A stretch of 64,000 nucleotides of DNA from Tritrichomonas musculus (lineage: Eukaryota > Parabasalia > Tritrichomonadida > Tritrichomonadidae), in contig JAPFFF010000019.1 of NCBI GenBank assembly GCA_039105265.1, forward strand, positions 893,501-957,500. Direction: 5' to 3'. The notes beneath the pieces were generated by a model, which was not told where the DNA came from, ran no database searches, and saw only the letters and a program-made list of their open reading frames with translations. A program made the position numbers and the translations under genes. This document shows, one piece after another, positions 48,133-58,043 of the stretch; positions within the stretch are counted from its first letter, which is position 1; every line of letters begins with the position of its first letter.

Positions 48133-48365
48133 TTGAAAAAATATAAAATTGAAATTGATTTTTTCATTGAAAATTCAATTGAAAACAAGATGAAAAATGG
48201 GAGAGAAAAGATTTATACCAATTTAGAAACGATATTCTCTAAATTTTTTATTAAATTTATAATTGAATTAATAATATATATAATATTGCAGTATCAAATT
48301 AAACTGGATAAAATAATAATATTTAATAATTTATTAATAAAGAAGAATAAATAAATAAAATAAAG

Positions 48366-49859
48366 TTAAGATTTTCCGCCAGAAAATAAATTGGCAAACT
48401 GATTCATAACATTAACGGACATTGCAATCTGTTGCCTCGCACTAATTGGACAAGAGGAATTCACTTTTTTCTCGAGTTTGTTAACTGTTTCTTCAGCCTG
48501 CTTAATAGAATCTATATCTAAATCCCAAATTTTTGGTTCTGTATTAAAAACTTCAAACCGTTTTGAAACATCTCTCAAGAAATGATCAAAACGAAGTTGG
48601 TCATGAACTACTTTAGCAGCAAATGTTGCTTGGACTGTTTTTGTCCAATAAACATCTGAGTTGGTTTTTTCTTTGACTATTTCGTCCTGCTCAAGAAGTT
48701 CATCTGATTTTTCTTTTATTTGATCAGCTATTGGTGCAACCTTAGTTGCTAGTTCAGCTGTTCTCGCTTTATCATTATTTTCAATTTCAGCTGCTTTTTC
48801 TGAAATTGTATATTTGAATGTGTCAGTTTGTTCTTTGATTTCATCACTAATATTATTTTTCCTTAACTTGAGTTTCCACTGAATTTGTGCTAATCTATTT
48901 TTCTGACTATCGATCTCTTTCTGTATTTGAGCTTCTTGTTGTTCAAATTTTTGCTTTGCTGCGTCAATTTTTTTCTGTTGTTGCTTTTTTAATTCTTTAA
49001 GTGCTTTGATTTCTTCTCCTTGTCTATCAATCGACTCTCTAACAGCATCTATATCGGTCTGAAACTGATTTTGGAGTTTTCCAAGCGACTCATTCTTCAA
49101 TTTTTTCATTGAATCACGAATGTTGTCTATTTCTTTAAGATTTCGTTCCTCCATATCATCAATATCACGTTGTGACTTACCTCTTAATGTACTGAGTGCA
49201 TGTGCAATAAAGTATCCAATAAATTCTTCATGCATATCACGACATTGAAAAATATCTTCAACCTGGCGATTGTTAAGAAGATCAAAGTTCATCAATAAAG
49301 AAAGAGGTACTGCCTTTTCAGGATCTTTTTCAAATTGGTTTAATACAAAATCAGCATATTTTTTTTGATCAACACCACGAAATTCTGCATGATGGTAAAT
49401 TTGGAAAATAGTTTCTGGATGAAGTTCAAGAAGACGGTCGTCTTGTAAATACTCATCGAATCTCTTTGCTATACCGATAACATCTTTAATGTTATCGTAA
49501 TTATCATCTTCTTCTTCAAGATGTTCAAGTAATGGAGTTAGATGATCGCCTTCTTCTGGCCGCTTTAATCCTTTTGCATTAATGTAGTTGCTAACAAATG
49601 TTTCAAGTGATTTAATTCCCCATTCTTGGGCAAGATCGAGAAGTTCAAATGCATTAGTCTGTGTTGTTTGGAAATCTTTTAATTGACAAGCAGAAGAAAA
49701 AGCTTCAAAAGCTTCCTCAGAAACAGGATGATTAATTGTTCCTTGATAATCTCCATTTTTAACAAGGGCTGCGCATCTTTTGGAAACTTGCCTAAATTTA
49801 TCTAACGGAAATTCATATGTTTTATGATTGCAATATAAGTGAAATGTCTTGAAGCTCAT
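48366..49859 (-). CDS. BTB-like domain plus coiled-coil protein
   Basis: 497 residues. Residues ~1-95 read like a diverged BTB/POZ fold (FHLYCNHKTYEFPLDKFRQVSKRCAALVKNG, HPVSEEAFEAFSSACQ, AFELLDLAQEWGIKSLETFVSNYI). A BACK-like helical region follows (~115-215). Residues ~230-385 form a long coiled coil (DMEERNLKEIDNIRDSMKKL; QQQKKIDAAKQKFEQQEAQIQ), then a helical C-terminus (~390-497). This architecture is common in trichomonads as a large family of unknown function. It may be an adaptor or multimeric scaffold; BTB suggests self-association or a Cul3 link. The start is the only ATG upstream of the BTB core. Confidence 0.8.
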   Translation of the reverse strand: MSFKTFHLYCNHKTYEFPLDKFRQVSKRCAALVKNGDYQGTINHPVSEEAFEAFSSACQLKDFQTTQTNAFELLDLAQEWGIKSLETFVSNYINAKGLKRPEEGDHLTPLLEHLEEEDDNYDNIKDVIGIAKRFDEYLQDDRLLELHPETIFQIYHHAEFRGVDQKKYADFVLNQFEKDPEKAVPLSLLMNFDLLNNRQVEDIFQCRDMHEEFIGYFIAHALSTLRGKSQRDIDDMEERNLKEIDNIRDSMKKLKNESLGKLQNQFQTDIDAVRESIDRQGEEIKALKELKKQQQKKIDAAKQKFEQQEAQIQKEIDSQKNRLAQIQWKLKLRKNNISDEIKEQTDTFKYTISEKAAEIENNDKARTAELATKVAPIADQIKEKSDELLEQDEIVKEKTNSDVYWTKTVQATFAAKVVHDQLRFDHFLRDVSKRFEVFNTEPKIWDLDIDSIKQAEETVNKLEKKVNSSCPISARQQIAMSVNVMNQFANLFSGGKS

Positions 49860-50080
49860 TTAAAAAAATTAGAAAAATAAAGCCGTTAAATATAAGAATA
49901 TGAAATGTTATATAAAAAATTTTAATCAAATTGCAAATTCTTTTTTTTTATCTTTTGTGCTTTATCAATAGCAAAGCATTAATAACTTAATATTATTTGG
50001 GAAAAATAAATCATGCATCCTATAATTTTAATATTAAAAGAGTTTTCCTCAAAAATATCATTTAGCCAATATAATTTTAG
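49860..50080. other. AT-rich intergenic region
   Basis: This is the upstream region of the BTB-like gene, up to the left end of the first palindromic MITE. No distinct motif is seen. Confidence 0.4.
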
Positions 50081-50198
50081 CTTGTTATTTTCCGATTCTC
50101 GAGATCGATAATTGATTAACTTTTTGATATCGATAAATAAATATACATTAATGCTAGAGATCGATTTCAGAGATCGAGATTTTTTTTTTCACAGATAT

Positions 50199-50285
50199 AA
50201 ACTTAAATCAAAAACGATAAGACACCAATGGTGAAATTTAATTCAATTTTGACCAGAAGTGTCTTATCGTTTTTGATTCAAGTTT
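50199..50285. mobile_element. 87-bp hairpin MITE inside copy A, with TSD AGATAT
   Basis: It is almost a perfect palindrome: AAACTTAAATCAAAAACG... at the left pairs with ...CGTTTTTGATTCAAGTTT at the right (27 bp, one mismatch). It is flanked by direct repeats AGATAT (50193-50198 and 50286-50291). It is absent at the same point in copy B, as expected for an insertion. Confidence 0.8.
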
Positions 50286-50450
50286 AGATATCAGAATTTT
50301 CAATTTAACTTTTTGATAAATATATGATCGTCAATTAATCTCAAAGAATTAAAAAAAAAAAAATATATTTTTTGATTTTAATCTTAAAATAAGCATCAAT
50401 ATATTATATTATTTGTTTTAAATAAATTAAAATCACAAATATCAATTATA

Positions 50451-52509
50451 GTAGCGTCGGTTTGGTATCAGAACGTAGGTTTGGAAATCAGAACTTTTTT
50501 TAAAATTAAAATTTTATAAAATTGAATTAAAAATGATCGTTTTTGTACTATTTTAGCGTTTTTTCTCGGAATATAAATGAAATAATAACGTGAAATTAAT
50601 AATATATCATTAATAAATGCTTATCTATTCAAATATGTACAAAAAATAAAAAGTTGCTGAGATGCATCAGATATATTTGATATCTGAAAAGTTGATGTTT
50701 CAAGCCAATTATTATATATTATATTCTGTAATAAATAAATATTAAAATGGATATAGTTAGAAAAGAATATTTTAGGTATAAAATAAAAAAATACGTTTGT
50801 TTTTTCATTCGTTTATTATTTTAAAAACATGTAAAAAACTTGTAACAGTTCCATCGCTCCAACATTGCATTGATATATTGGGAGAAGAGGACGGTAATAT
50901 TGTTCACCAGACATTTAAGTCTGCTGAATTTCGATCCGCGGCCACTCTAAGCGATCAAATTCATTATTTGCAAAGCCTGTATCCCGCCCTACCTGTTAGA
51001 TCTGTAATCAAACTTCTCAGTCTATCTAATTATTCTTACTATAAGGCAGTTAATAATCAGCCAATAACAGTTCCTGTTCCAGTAATTCCACCATCAAGAC
51101 AACTTTTAACCGACAGTGAAGAGAAAAATTTAATTCAGAAAATCATGGAACAACAAATACATAATGACTGTTGGACCATTGTTGAAATTCATGATGAGGC
51201 ATCACAAATTTTTTTTGTAAGAACAGGCCAAAAACGCTTTTTCAATCGCGACTGGTTTTTCGATTTTAAAAATCGACATCAAAATATCATTCAAAAAGTT
51301 AAAGCGAATTGCGTCGAAGATTTGAGAGCTAACATCTCAATTGAAAAAGTTGAGCAATACTTCCAAAGTATTGATGAGATCATTAAAGATCCACCAAAGC
51401 CTTATCTTCTAATAAATCTAGACGAGATGGGCTTTGGAAAACGCCCAGAAAAGGGAAAAAGAAAAACGGTTTATATTTCTACTAAATGCGATGTTGAAGC
51501 TTTTTGGCGTGAAAGAACTGATCCATATCACATTTCACTAGTCGCTGCGGTTACTGCTGCTTGTAACTCACTTAAACCTCTTTGTTTAACAACAAGAAAA
51601 AGAACAGATGCTGATTTTAATGACACTTTTTATTATGCCTGGGGAGACCTTTGTATAACGCCAAAAGGTTATATTACAACTTTTTCAATGGTGTTTTGGA
51701 TTCGTAATATTTTGAAACCTTATGTGGAATTCTTTAGGAATGCAACTAACGAAAATCTGAAGTGCGGGCTAATAATTGACGGTTGCACAAGTCATTTCAC
51801 CGATGAGGTAATTGCAGCTTTTGATGAAATTGGTAATGTAAAATTGATTCCTTTACCTCCTCACTCAAGTCACCTCCTACAAATGCTTGACGCCACATTG
51901 TTCTCATCAGTAAAACGATGATTTGCATCAATTCCAGAAAACAAAGATCTTCCATCAAGATTAACTCGCAAATTAATGCGAATCAAACGAGCTTATGAAA
52001 GTTCAGTTTGTAGCGAACTCATTCGTTCAGCTTGGGAAGCCACTGGTTTTAAATTAAATCTCTTTCAAGGAGAAGTAACATCATTCACATTTGATGAAGA
52101 CTTTAAATCATACATTCGCCGTCAAGTTTCGCATCAAGTTGACCAATAAATTATAATAAAAAATGATTTTTTTTATTTTATACCTAAAATATTCTTTTCT
52201 AACTATATCCATTTTAATATTTATTTATTACAGAATATAATATATAATAATTGGCTTGAAACATCAACTTTTCAGATATCAAATATATCTGATGCATCTC
52301 AGCAACTTTTTATTTTTTGTACATATTTGAATAGATAAGCATTTATTAATGATATATTATTAATTTCACGTTATTATTTCATTTATATTCCGAGAAAAAA
52401 CGCTAAAATAGTACAAAAACGATCATTTTTAATTCAATTTTATAAAATTTTAAAAAAAGTGAAATGTTCTGATTTCCAAACCTACGTTCTGATACCAAAC
52501 CGACGCTAC
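50451..52509. mobile_element. Pogo-like DNA transposon 1 (~2.06 kb)
   Basis: The ends GTAGCGTCGGTTTGGTATCA and their inverted copy ending at 52509 are flanked by TA on both sides (50449-50450 and 52510-52511), the pogo/Tc1 target duplication. The inverted ends are long (~330 bp, 50451 to ~50785 and ~52170 to 52509), with near-perfect matching. The transposase frame covers most of the interior. The high TIR identity indicates a recent insertion into the MITE. Confidence 0.85.
50797..52149 (+). pseudogene. Pogo-like DDE transposase (transposon 1), one in-frame stop
   Basis: The frame from ~50797 encodes a DDE_1-type transposase. The triad is visible in LLINLDEMGFG (D1), LIIDGCTSHF (D2) and PPHSSHLLQMLDATLF (D3). 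An upstream helix-turn-helix-like region lies around residues 90-160 (LTDSEEKNLIQKIMEQQIHND; FNRDWFFDFKNRH). A TGA at 51919-51921 interrupts the frame, which is open again up to a TAA at 52147-52149 (~75 more codons). No ATG lies between the upstream stop and the conserved region. This copy is therefore probably inactive unless read-through occurs; otherwise the frame is intact, so the break is recent. Confidence 0.8.
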
Positions 52510-53449
52510 TATATAAAAAAAGATAAATCTTTTTGAATACTCGAGATCTAGGTAATTGATTTTCATATCATATTTCACACATGATATATTGATAATCGAT
52601 AATCTCGATATCAGATTTTCAAACTGATAATGGTATATCAGATGTAAAAAAGTGACGCTTTGATATCGATTCTCAAAATAACAAGCCTAACATCATTCAA
52701 TGATAATTGTAACCTAATCTGGCTCCTTAGGACTTTGAAATTATTGGTATAATGAAAAAAAATTTGGTTGGTCAGGATTCCTAAACTGGAGATGAATTAA
52801 TTCAAGCAATATATCATTTTTTTTGACCATTTAACAAATAACTTTTTCAAAAGATTTTCATTGAATGGGAGAGAAAACTTAATCAGTGCATTAAATCCAA
52901 AGGTAATTAGTTTTGCTAAACTCTTTTAGTGAAAAAATTGTTTTGTAGTTTTTTCCGTCCCATTAATGAACTTTAGTTATATATAATACGACTTTTTCAT
53001 GTGCAATTCCATAGATTTCTAATGATATATTGAACAAGAGCAGATAAATTCAAATAAACCTAAAAAAATAGTTTTTATACTCATTTTCAAACAAACTCTA
53101 ATAGCAATAAATGGTATGTTATTCTTAGAACTCCATCCGTCAAAAATGAAGGAATTTGATGATGAATATGTAAAGAATTGATTAAAAAGACTAATTCAAT
53201 TATGAAATCCCAATTTGTCGATCGACAAATTTAGCACCTTCATTTGTAAAATATTATCATGATAATTGCCATCAGATTCTATTTCGATATGGGAGAATAA
53301 GAGATGGGAGGTAGAAATCTAAAGGAATCATCAGAAATAAAAAGCTATGGTCATATATTTTTATGTCATTGCTATATTATAACCTCAAGAATGGCAATAT
53401 ATCTGAAATGTCATATTTTGAAGTTTCATTATTTCTTTTGATATATCTC
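52510..53449. other. Non-coding region with possible gene decay
   Basis: It begins with the right part of MITE copy A (to 52685). Beyond this, the minus strand shows short open pieces with a protein-like look (for example around 53080-53340) but many stops, so it may be a decayed gene. No family is recognised. Confidence 0.4.
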
Positions 53450-53842
53450 TCATATCTTTAAATTTTCTACAAATATAACACCTGTATCTTTTAAGCGGAG
53501 TACTCCACCCAAAAGATAGAATGTACACTGACAGATACTCCTCTTAAAAGATATTAGCCAAAAAAAGAAACATTCAGATATCTTTACTTTAAAAAAAAGC
53601 AATATTGCCAAATGAATGATATGTAATCTTCTTCTTTTAAATAATTCACATGCTTTTAAAGATGACATGATTAGAAATTGAATCATGCAACCATGGTTGC
53701 AATATCTTTCATTGAATGCATAAAGAAGTGAAGATCTATTGCGTCTAATTTTTTGATTGACGAATAAAATAATCAAAGAACCATTTGATATCGCATTTAG
53801 GTTTTTTTGTTTAAAATCTATGGCCTTTAATGACGATTGCAA
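53450..53842 (-). pseudogene. Possible decayed gene fragment (130-codon frame)
   Basis: An open frame of 130 codons has a mixed, hydrophobic and Cys-containing sequence (LLYAFNERYCNHGCMIQFLI, KRRRLHIIHLAILLFF). It has a few features that could come from ankyrin-like repeats (SLLYAFNERY) but no clear consensus. It has no promoter-like context and sits in a region with many transposon insertions. It could be chance coding. Confidence 0.25.
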
Positions 53843-54072
53843 GATAAACCATTTTGATGATATTGGTCATTCACCAAGTGCTAGTCTTCAATTATATATA
53901 ATGAAGTTAACAAACTCAACTTTTAATTTAGAGAGGAGTCCCATCAATCCATATTTAATGATTATGATTGTTTTGATGAAGATTTTGGATTTTTAATTGA
54001 ATATAAATTTAATAATTCATTTGATATAGTATCAATCAATGATACTAATTCTATCAATTCACAGTCAGATAT

Positions 54073-54122
54073 AATATCACTTGTGTTATTTAATAATTTA
54101 AATTAATAACACAAGTGATATT
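54073..54122. repeat. Perfect 18-bp inverted repeat with 14-bp loop
   Basis: AATATCACTTGTGTTATT (54073-54090) is followed after 14 bp by its exact reverse complement (54105-54122). It lies just upstream of the small ORF at 54159. It could be a MITE, or a hairpin acting at RNA or DNA level; no TSD is obvious. Confidence 0.6.
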
Positions 54123-54158
54123 AAACGGAAATGAATTTTCTTTTTATTCAGCGTTAAA

Positions 54159-54350
54159 ATGGATACCACAAAAAATTTTCAGCAAAAAATATTTCTAGAA
54201 AAACAGAAATTATATTATAGGCCTCTCGAGAGAAGCGAATTTTTAAATATTCAACAATATATTGAGCATAAAATATCAATTGAACAATTATTAGATTTGT
54301 GCAAATGGAGAACAAAAGAAAGCTTGGAATTTTTGGCAAAACAATTATAA
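54159..54350 (+). CDS. Small ORF, hypothetical (63 residues)
   Basis: 63 residues starting MDTTKNFQQKIFLEKQKLYY, charged and helical, with a normal-looking composition (Lys/Glu/Gln) unlike the shadows around it. It ends next to MITE copy B: its TAA lies in the 10-bp target duplication, so it stops natively and was not truncated by the insertion. It may be the 3' end of a decayed gene. No family is recognised. Confidence 0.3.
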   Translation: MDTTKNFQQKIFLEKQKLYYRPLERSEFLNIQQYIEHKISIEQLLDLCKWRTKESLEFLAKQL

Positions 54351-54352
54351 AT
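54343..54352. repeat. 10-bp target-site duplication of MITE copy B (left)
   Basis: AATTATAAAT here is repeated at 56799-56808 on the other side of copy B. A 10-bp duplication fits Mutator-type (8-11 bp) rather than pogo insertion. Confidence 0.7.
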
Positions 54353-54598
54353 AGACTTGTTATTCTCCGATTCTCGAGATCGATAATTGATTGACTTTTT
54401 GATATCGATACATAAATATACACGGATTCTCGAGATCAATTTCAGAGATTGAGAATTTTTTTTCTCAGCTTTTGATATCAGAATATTCAATTAAACTTTT
54501 TGATAAAAATATGATCGTATTTTAATCTCAAATATTTCATAAAAAAAGAATGTATTTTTTGATTTTAATCTTAAAATAATCATCAATACATTATATTA

Positions 54599-56565
54599 AA
54601 GTCGGTCCAAAAAAGTGTAAATTTCCCGAAAATGTGTAAACTTTCGTACGTTAAAATCCGTTAACTTTTTCATTTTTTTGATGATATCTAGGAAAAAACT
54701 AGAGAAGCAACTCCAATCGCATTTTAATTTTGATGTTTTACCAATCGATATCAAAGACGAAGCAATAAATTTGGCATCAAATTTGCCACTTGATCAATTT
54801 ACAAGATTATCAGATAAAATTAGATATGTCTTAAAAAGTGATTTGAATCAATATTTGGAAAAACTTACAGATGTAGAAAAGTGTTCTTTCTTCAAATGTA
54901 GTAAATCTTTGTTTTCCTTAATAAAAAATGGTTATCGTAATTCCGACAGTTCTAATATAGGTCGTCCAACAAAACTACTTACAGAAGAAGAAAAAAAAAT
55001 TAGAGAATGGTTAGAATTACGTGCAAGCAACAATGATTTTCCAACAAAAAGAGAATTTAAGCAAAAATGTGTATACCATTTGGAAAAACAAAAATTCGAT
55101 GGATCTTTCTCCAAAAATTATTTTGATTAATTACTCAACAGGATAGCACCTGATTTTGAAATTAGAGTTGTTCAGCCTTCAGATTTTGAACGAGGTCTTC
55201 TCGAAAAAAGTGATATAGAGTTATATTTTAATAATTTAAGAAAAATTAATATTGAGACAATTAATCCAAATTTAATCATTAATTTAGATGAGACAGGTTT
55301 CGGTGGGTCAAAAAGTGGTAGAATGAAAAGTAAAAAATTCATTGTATCAAAAAGTTTCCAAGGAAAACTTCGATATCAATACGAAGAAACCTCACGTCAC
55401 ATTAGTGCTTTAGTTGGAATAACTGCGTCTGGAAAAGTTTTACCACCATGTGCATTAATTACAAGAGGAACAGAAAATCCAGATGGTTGCACATGTCCTT
55501 ATTATAACAAAATGAAAGTTTATTCTACGCCCAGAGGATTTATGACAAGAAGCGTTTTTGAGAACTTTTTTCAAAATTCAATTTTTGAATATGTTGAAAA
55601 AGTTCGCAAAGAAATTGGAAAAGCTGATGATCCAGCTGTAATAATATATGATGGTTTGAAAGCTCATATATCAGAGATTTTATTTGCTGAATGCGCAGAA
55701 AGAAATATCAAAATTGTTATGATTCCGCCGCATTCATCTCATCTTGTTCAACCTTTAGATCAAGGTGTTTTTCGTTCAATGAAATCGAAATATTCAACTG
55801 TTCCAAATTGGCCAAATAAGTCAAAAATAACCACCAAACTTCAGAAAATATACACTGTGATTCAAATGACAGATAATGAACAAACTATATTGAGAAGTTG
55901 GGAACATTCAGGAATTTTTCCAATAATTAAAGATGGAATTGTAATAAAAGTGAGAGTTATTGAGAGCTGCGTCTTACAAAACGAAACATTAATTGAACAT
56001 GAGCCCAATCAAATAAATGAAAGGGCTCGTGGTAAAAAGATCGACAAAGCTCCAAGTGGCTTAATGAATGAAATTCAATTGGAGCGAGTCAAATCTGGAT
56101 GCTGTCCATTATGTGGAAAAAAACGTTCTTCAAATGAACAAGAAGAAACCGACGATGATTCATAAAATATTAAAGAAATAAAAATAAAAATAATTTCATT
56201 TAAATTAAAATTTTAATTTTTTGAATTTGATTAAAAAGATATCATTTTTTAATTTTTTTATTCTGACTCAAATTTCCTCTAAAAATATTTTATGACTCAT
56301 TAATAATCTTTTCACAGGATTAAAACCATTTTTTATAGTTTTTTTTCTTCATGATAATAATATCTAATTTCAGCAACCATTAGGTCTCAAATGAAAAATC
56401 ATATTATTTAGAAAATATTTTATCTGTAATTATTATTTTTTTAGTTTAATTATATTCATGTTCATTATATGATTCAATAAATATATAAAAATGGTTTTCT
56501 CTAAAAAAATAAACGTACGAAAGTTTACACATTTTCGGGAAATTTACACTTTTTTGGACCGACTT
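54599..56565. mobile_element. Pogo-like DNA transposon 2 (~1.97 kb)
   Basis: The ends AAGTCGGTCCAAAAAAGTGT and the reverse complement ending at 56565 match over about 52 bp (to the CGTACG motif). TA is present on both sides (54597-54598, 56566-56567). It is unlike transposon 1 in TIR sequence and transposase, so it is a separate family inserted at a nearby position in the same MITE sequence. Confidence 0.88.
54681..56165 (+). pseudogene. Pogo-like DDE transposase (transposon 2), one in-frame stop
   Basis: A 495-codon frame from the ATG at 54681 is continuous except for one TAA (55128-55130). Residues ~70-145 are helix-turn-helix/CENP-B-like (GRPTKLLTEEEKKIREWLEL; FPTKREFKQKC). The catalytic part has LIINLDETGFG (D1), VIIYDGLKAHIS (D2) and PPHSSHLVQPLDQGVF (D3), which is a standard DDD pogo/Tigger core. 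The C-terminus has a Cys pair (CCPLCGKKR) like a small zinc motif. The single stop suggests recent inactivation, or it may mark a read-through or assembly issue. Confidence 0.85.
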
Positions 56566-56797
56566 TATATATTTTTAAAAATTATAAAATCACAAATACC
56601 AATTATAAAAGAAGATAAACCTGTTTGAGATTTCTAGATCTCGGTAATTGATATCAAGTTTACAATTATTTTTATATCACATTTCATGTCTGATATCTTG
56701 ATAATCGATAATCTCGATATCAGATTTTTAAACTGATAATCGAATATCAGATGCAAAAAAGTGACGTTTTTGATATCGATTCTCAAAATAACAAGTC

Positions 56798-57355
56798 GAA
56801 TTATAAATTACATTCAAATTTAAATGAGTGATTTTTATATGATTATTTATCAAAATTTCACCATTAATTCAAAATTTGTGTAATATGATTTTTTTTAGAA
56901 TAATTTAAAATATCATTAAAAATATCATTATTAGTTATTTCAGATATTGAATTATTATATTTAATTAGAGATAAGTAATGATTAAATTGTATATGGCCAT
57001 TTAGCGATCAATAATTTTTGAATTGTCCAACTCAAAAAATTGAAAAAAAAAAATTGAGATATATCTCAAAAAATTGGAGAATATAAAAAGTCATTAATAT
57101 AAAAATATTTACTCATTCTAATAAAATAATATTTGATATTGATGATGATGGTCAAATATTAATCAGGATTTTTGAAAATTTGAGTATTTTATAATCGAAT
57201 TATGATTTGTTGTAAAAACAAATTAATGATCAATATTATATCAAAATACTAAATTATAGTTGTAAAACAATCCTTTACTATAAGTAAATACAAATAGAGT
57301 TAAATTGTGTCTCACTAAAAGTGAAATATTATATAACATATTGCATTTATCAGCA
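56798..57355. other. Non-coding region right of MITE copy B
   Basis: AT-rich with only short frames. It includes a run of ATATCAAAAAATTG-like sequence but no gene, tRNA or repeat that I can support. Confidence 0.4.
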
Positions 57356-57916
57356 TTAATTCATATGATGAAAAAACCCTTTGAGTAATATATAAATGAG
57401 ATGAAACAATAGATTTGAAAAAATGCAAATAACAAAATCTATCATCATATTTAATGGATCTATACAAAAAATATATTGAAAGAGTCCAAGCATGTAAAGA
57501 TGTGTATCGGTAAAATGATATTTTTTTATTTTAAAATATATTATTGGTTGATGAATAAAAAAAAACGTTAAATAAGGGCAAAAAACTAGACAACTTGGGC
57601 CTGAAAGATCAAATATATTAATATATTTTAGTTGATGAATTACTAAAATTCTCCCAAAAAATAAAAAAATGAAACTCCAAGTCATCCAAATACTATACAA
57701 AAAAAATCCAAGAGTTGTTTCGATTCCACTCATTAAAATTATAAAAATAGCTGTCATTGCAATTTTATCTAAGTTTTTTGTTGCAAGTAATTCGATAATT
57801 TTTGAGATAATTGTATTTTTATCGTAATTAAAAAAATAAATGAATGAAAAAGAAAAAAGTAAATAAATTCCGCAAAAGCATGATGTGCATGGATGTTTTT
57901 TGATCCGAGCGAAAAT
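57356..57916 (-). pseudogene. Rhomboid/UBAC2-like multi-pass membrane protein remnant
   Basis: An open frame of 186 codons without a start ATG at its beginning; the first ATG gives 133 residues. It has about five hydrophobic segments. The pattern HPCTSC...IYLLFSF at the beginning and LSGPSCLVFCPYLTFFF, HFTDTHLYMLGLFQYIF and a final small-residue region is reminiscent of UBAC2/rhomboid-like pseudoproteases (ITNKTLIYILGLQ in UBAC2). There is no GxSx(n)H dyad. The N-terminal part with a proper start is missing or out of frame, so it looks like a decayed copy. Assignment is tentative. Confidence 0.35.
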
Positions 57917-58043
57917 TCAAAATCATGAAAATAAAATTTGAAGTAATATTTGTTCGTATATTGAATACATATTTGTTCATTTTATTTGATGCTGATGCAT
58001 CAATTTTTTTGAAATGCTTTCATAAGATATAGTTTGATTAAGA

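Larger units (their letters stand above)
50081..52685. mobile_element. Palindromic MITE copy A, split by a pogo-like transposon
   Basis: The ends are CTTGTTATTTTC at 50081 and the reverse complement of CTTGTTATTTTG ending at 52685. Several GATATC/ATCGAT-rich segments (AATCGATAATCTCGATATCA) are shared with copy B (54354-56797). Removing the nested elements leaves an estimated ~450 bp of MITE. No clear target-site duplication is visible for this copy, so it may be old. Its sequence resembles copy B along its length, so both derive from one family. Confidence 0.7.
54354..56797. mobile_element. Palindromic MITE copy B (MULE-type), split by a second pogo-like transposon
   Basis: The ends GACTTGTTATT...AATAACAAGTC are flanked by the direct repeat AATTATAAAT (54343-54352 / 56799-56808), with one spare base on each side. 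Interior segments are shared with copy A (CTTAAAATAATCATCAATACA; GATAATCTCGATATCAGATT). Without the inserted transposon the MITE is about 480 bp. The 10-bp duplication suggests mobilisation by a Mutator-like transposase, although its ends differ from those of the MULE at 4477-13844. Confidence 0.8.
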
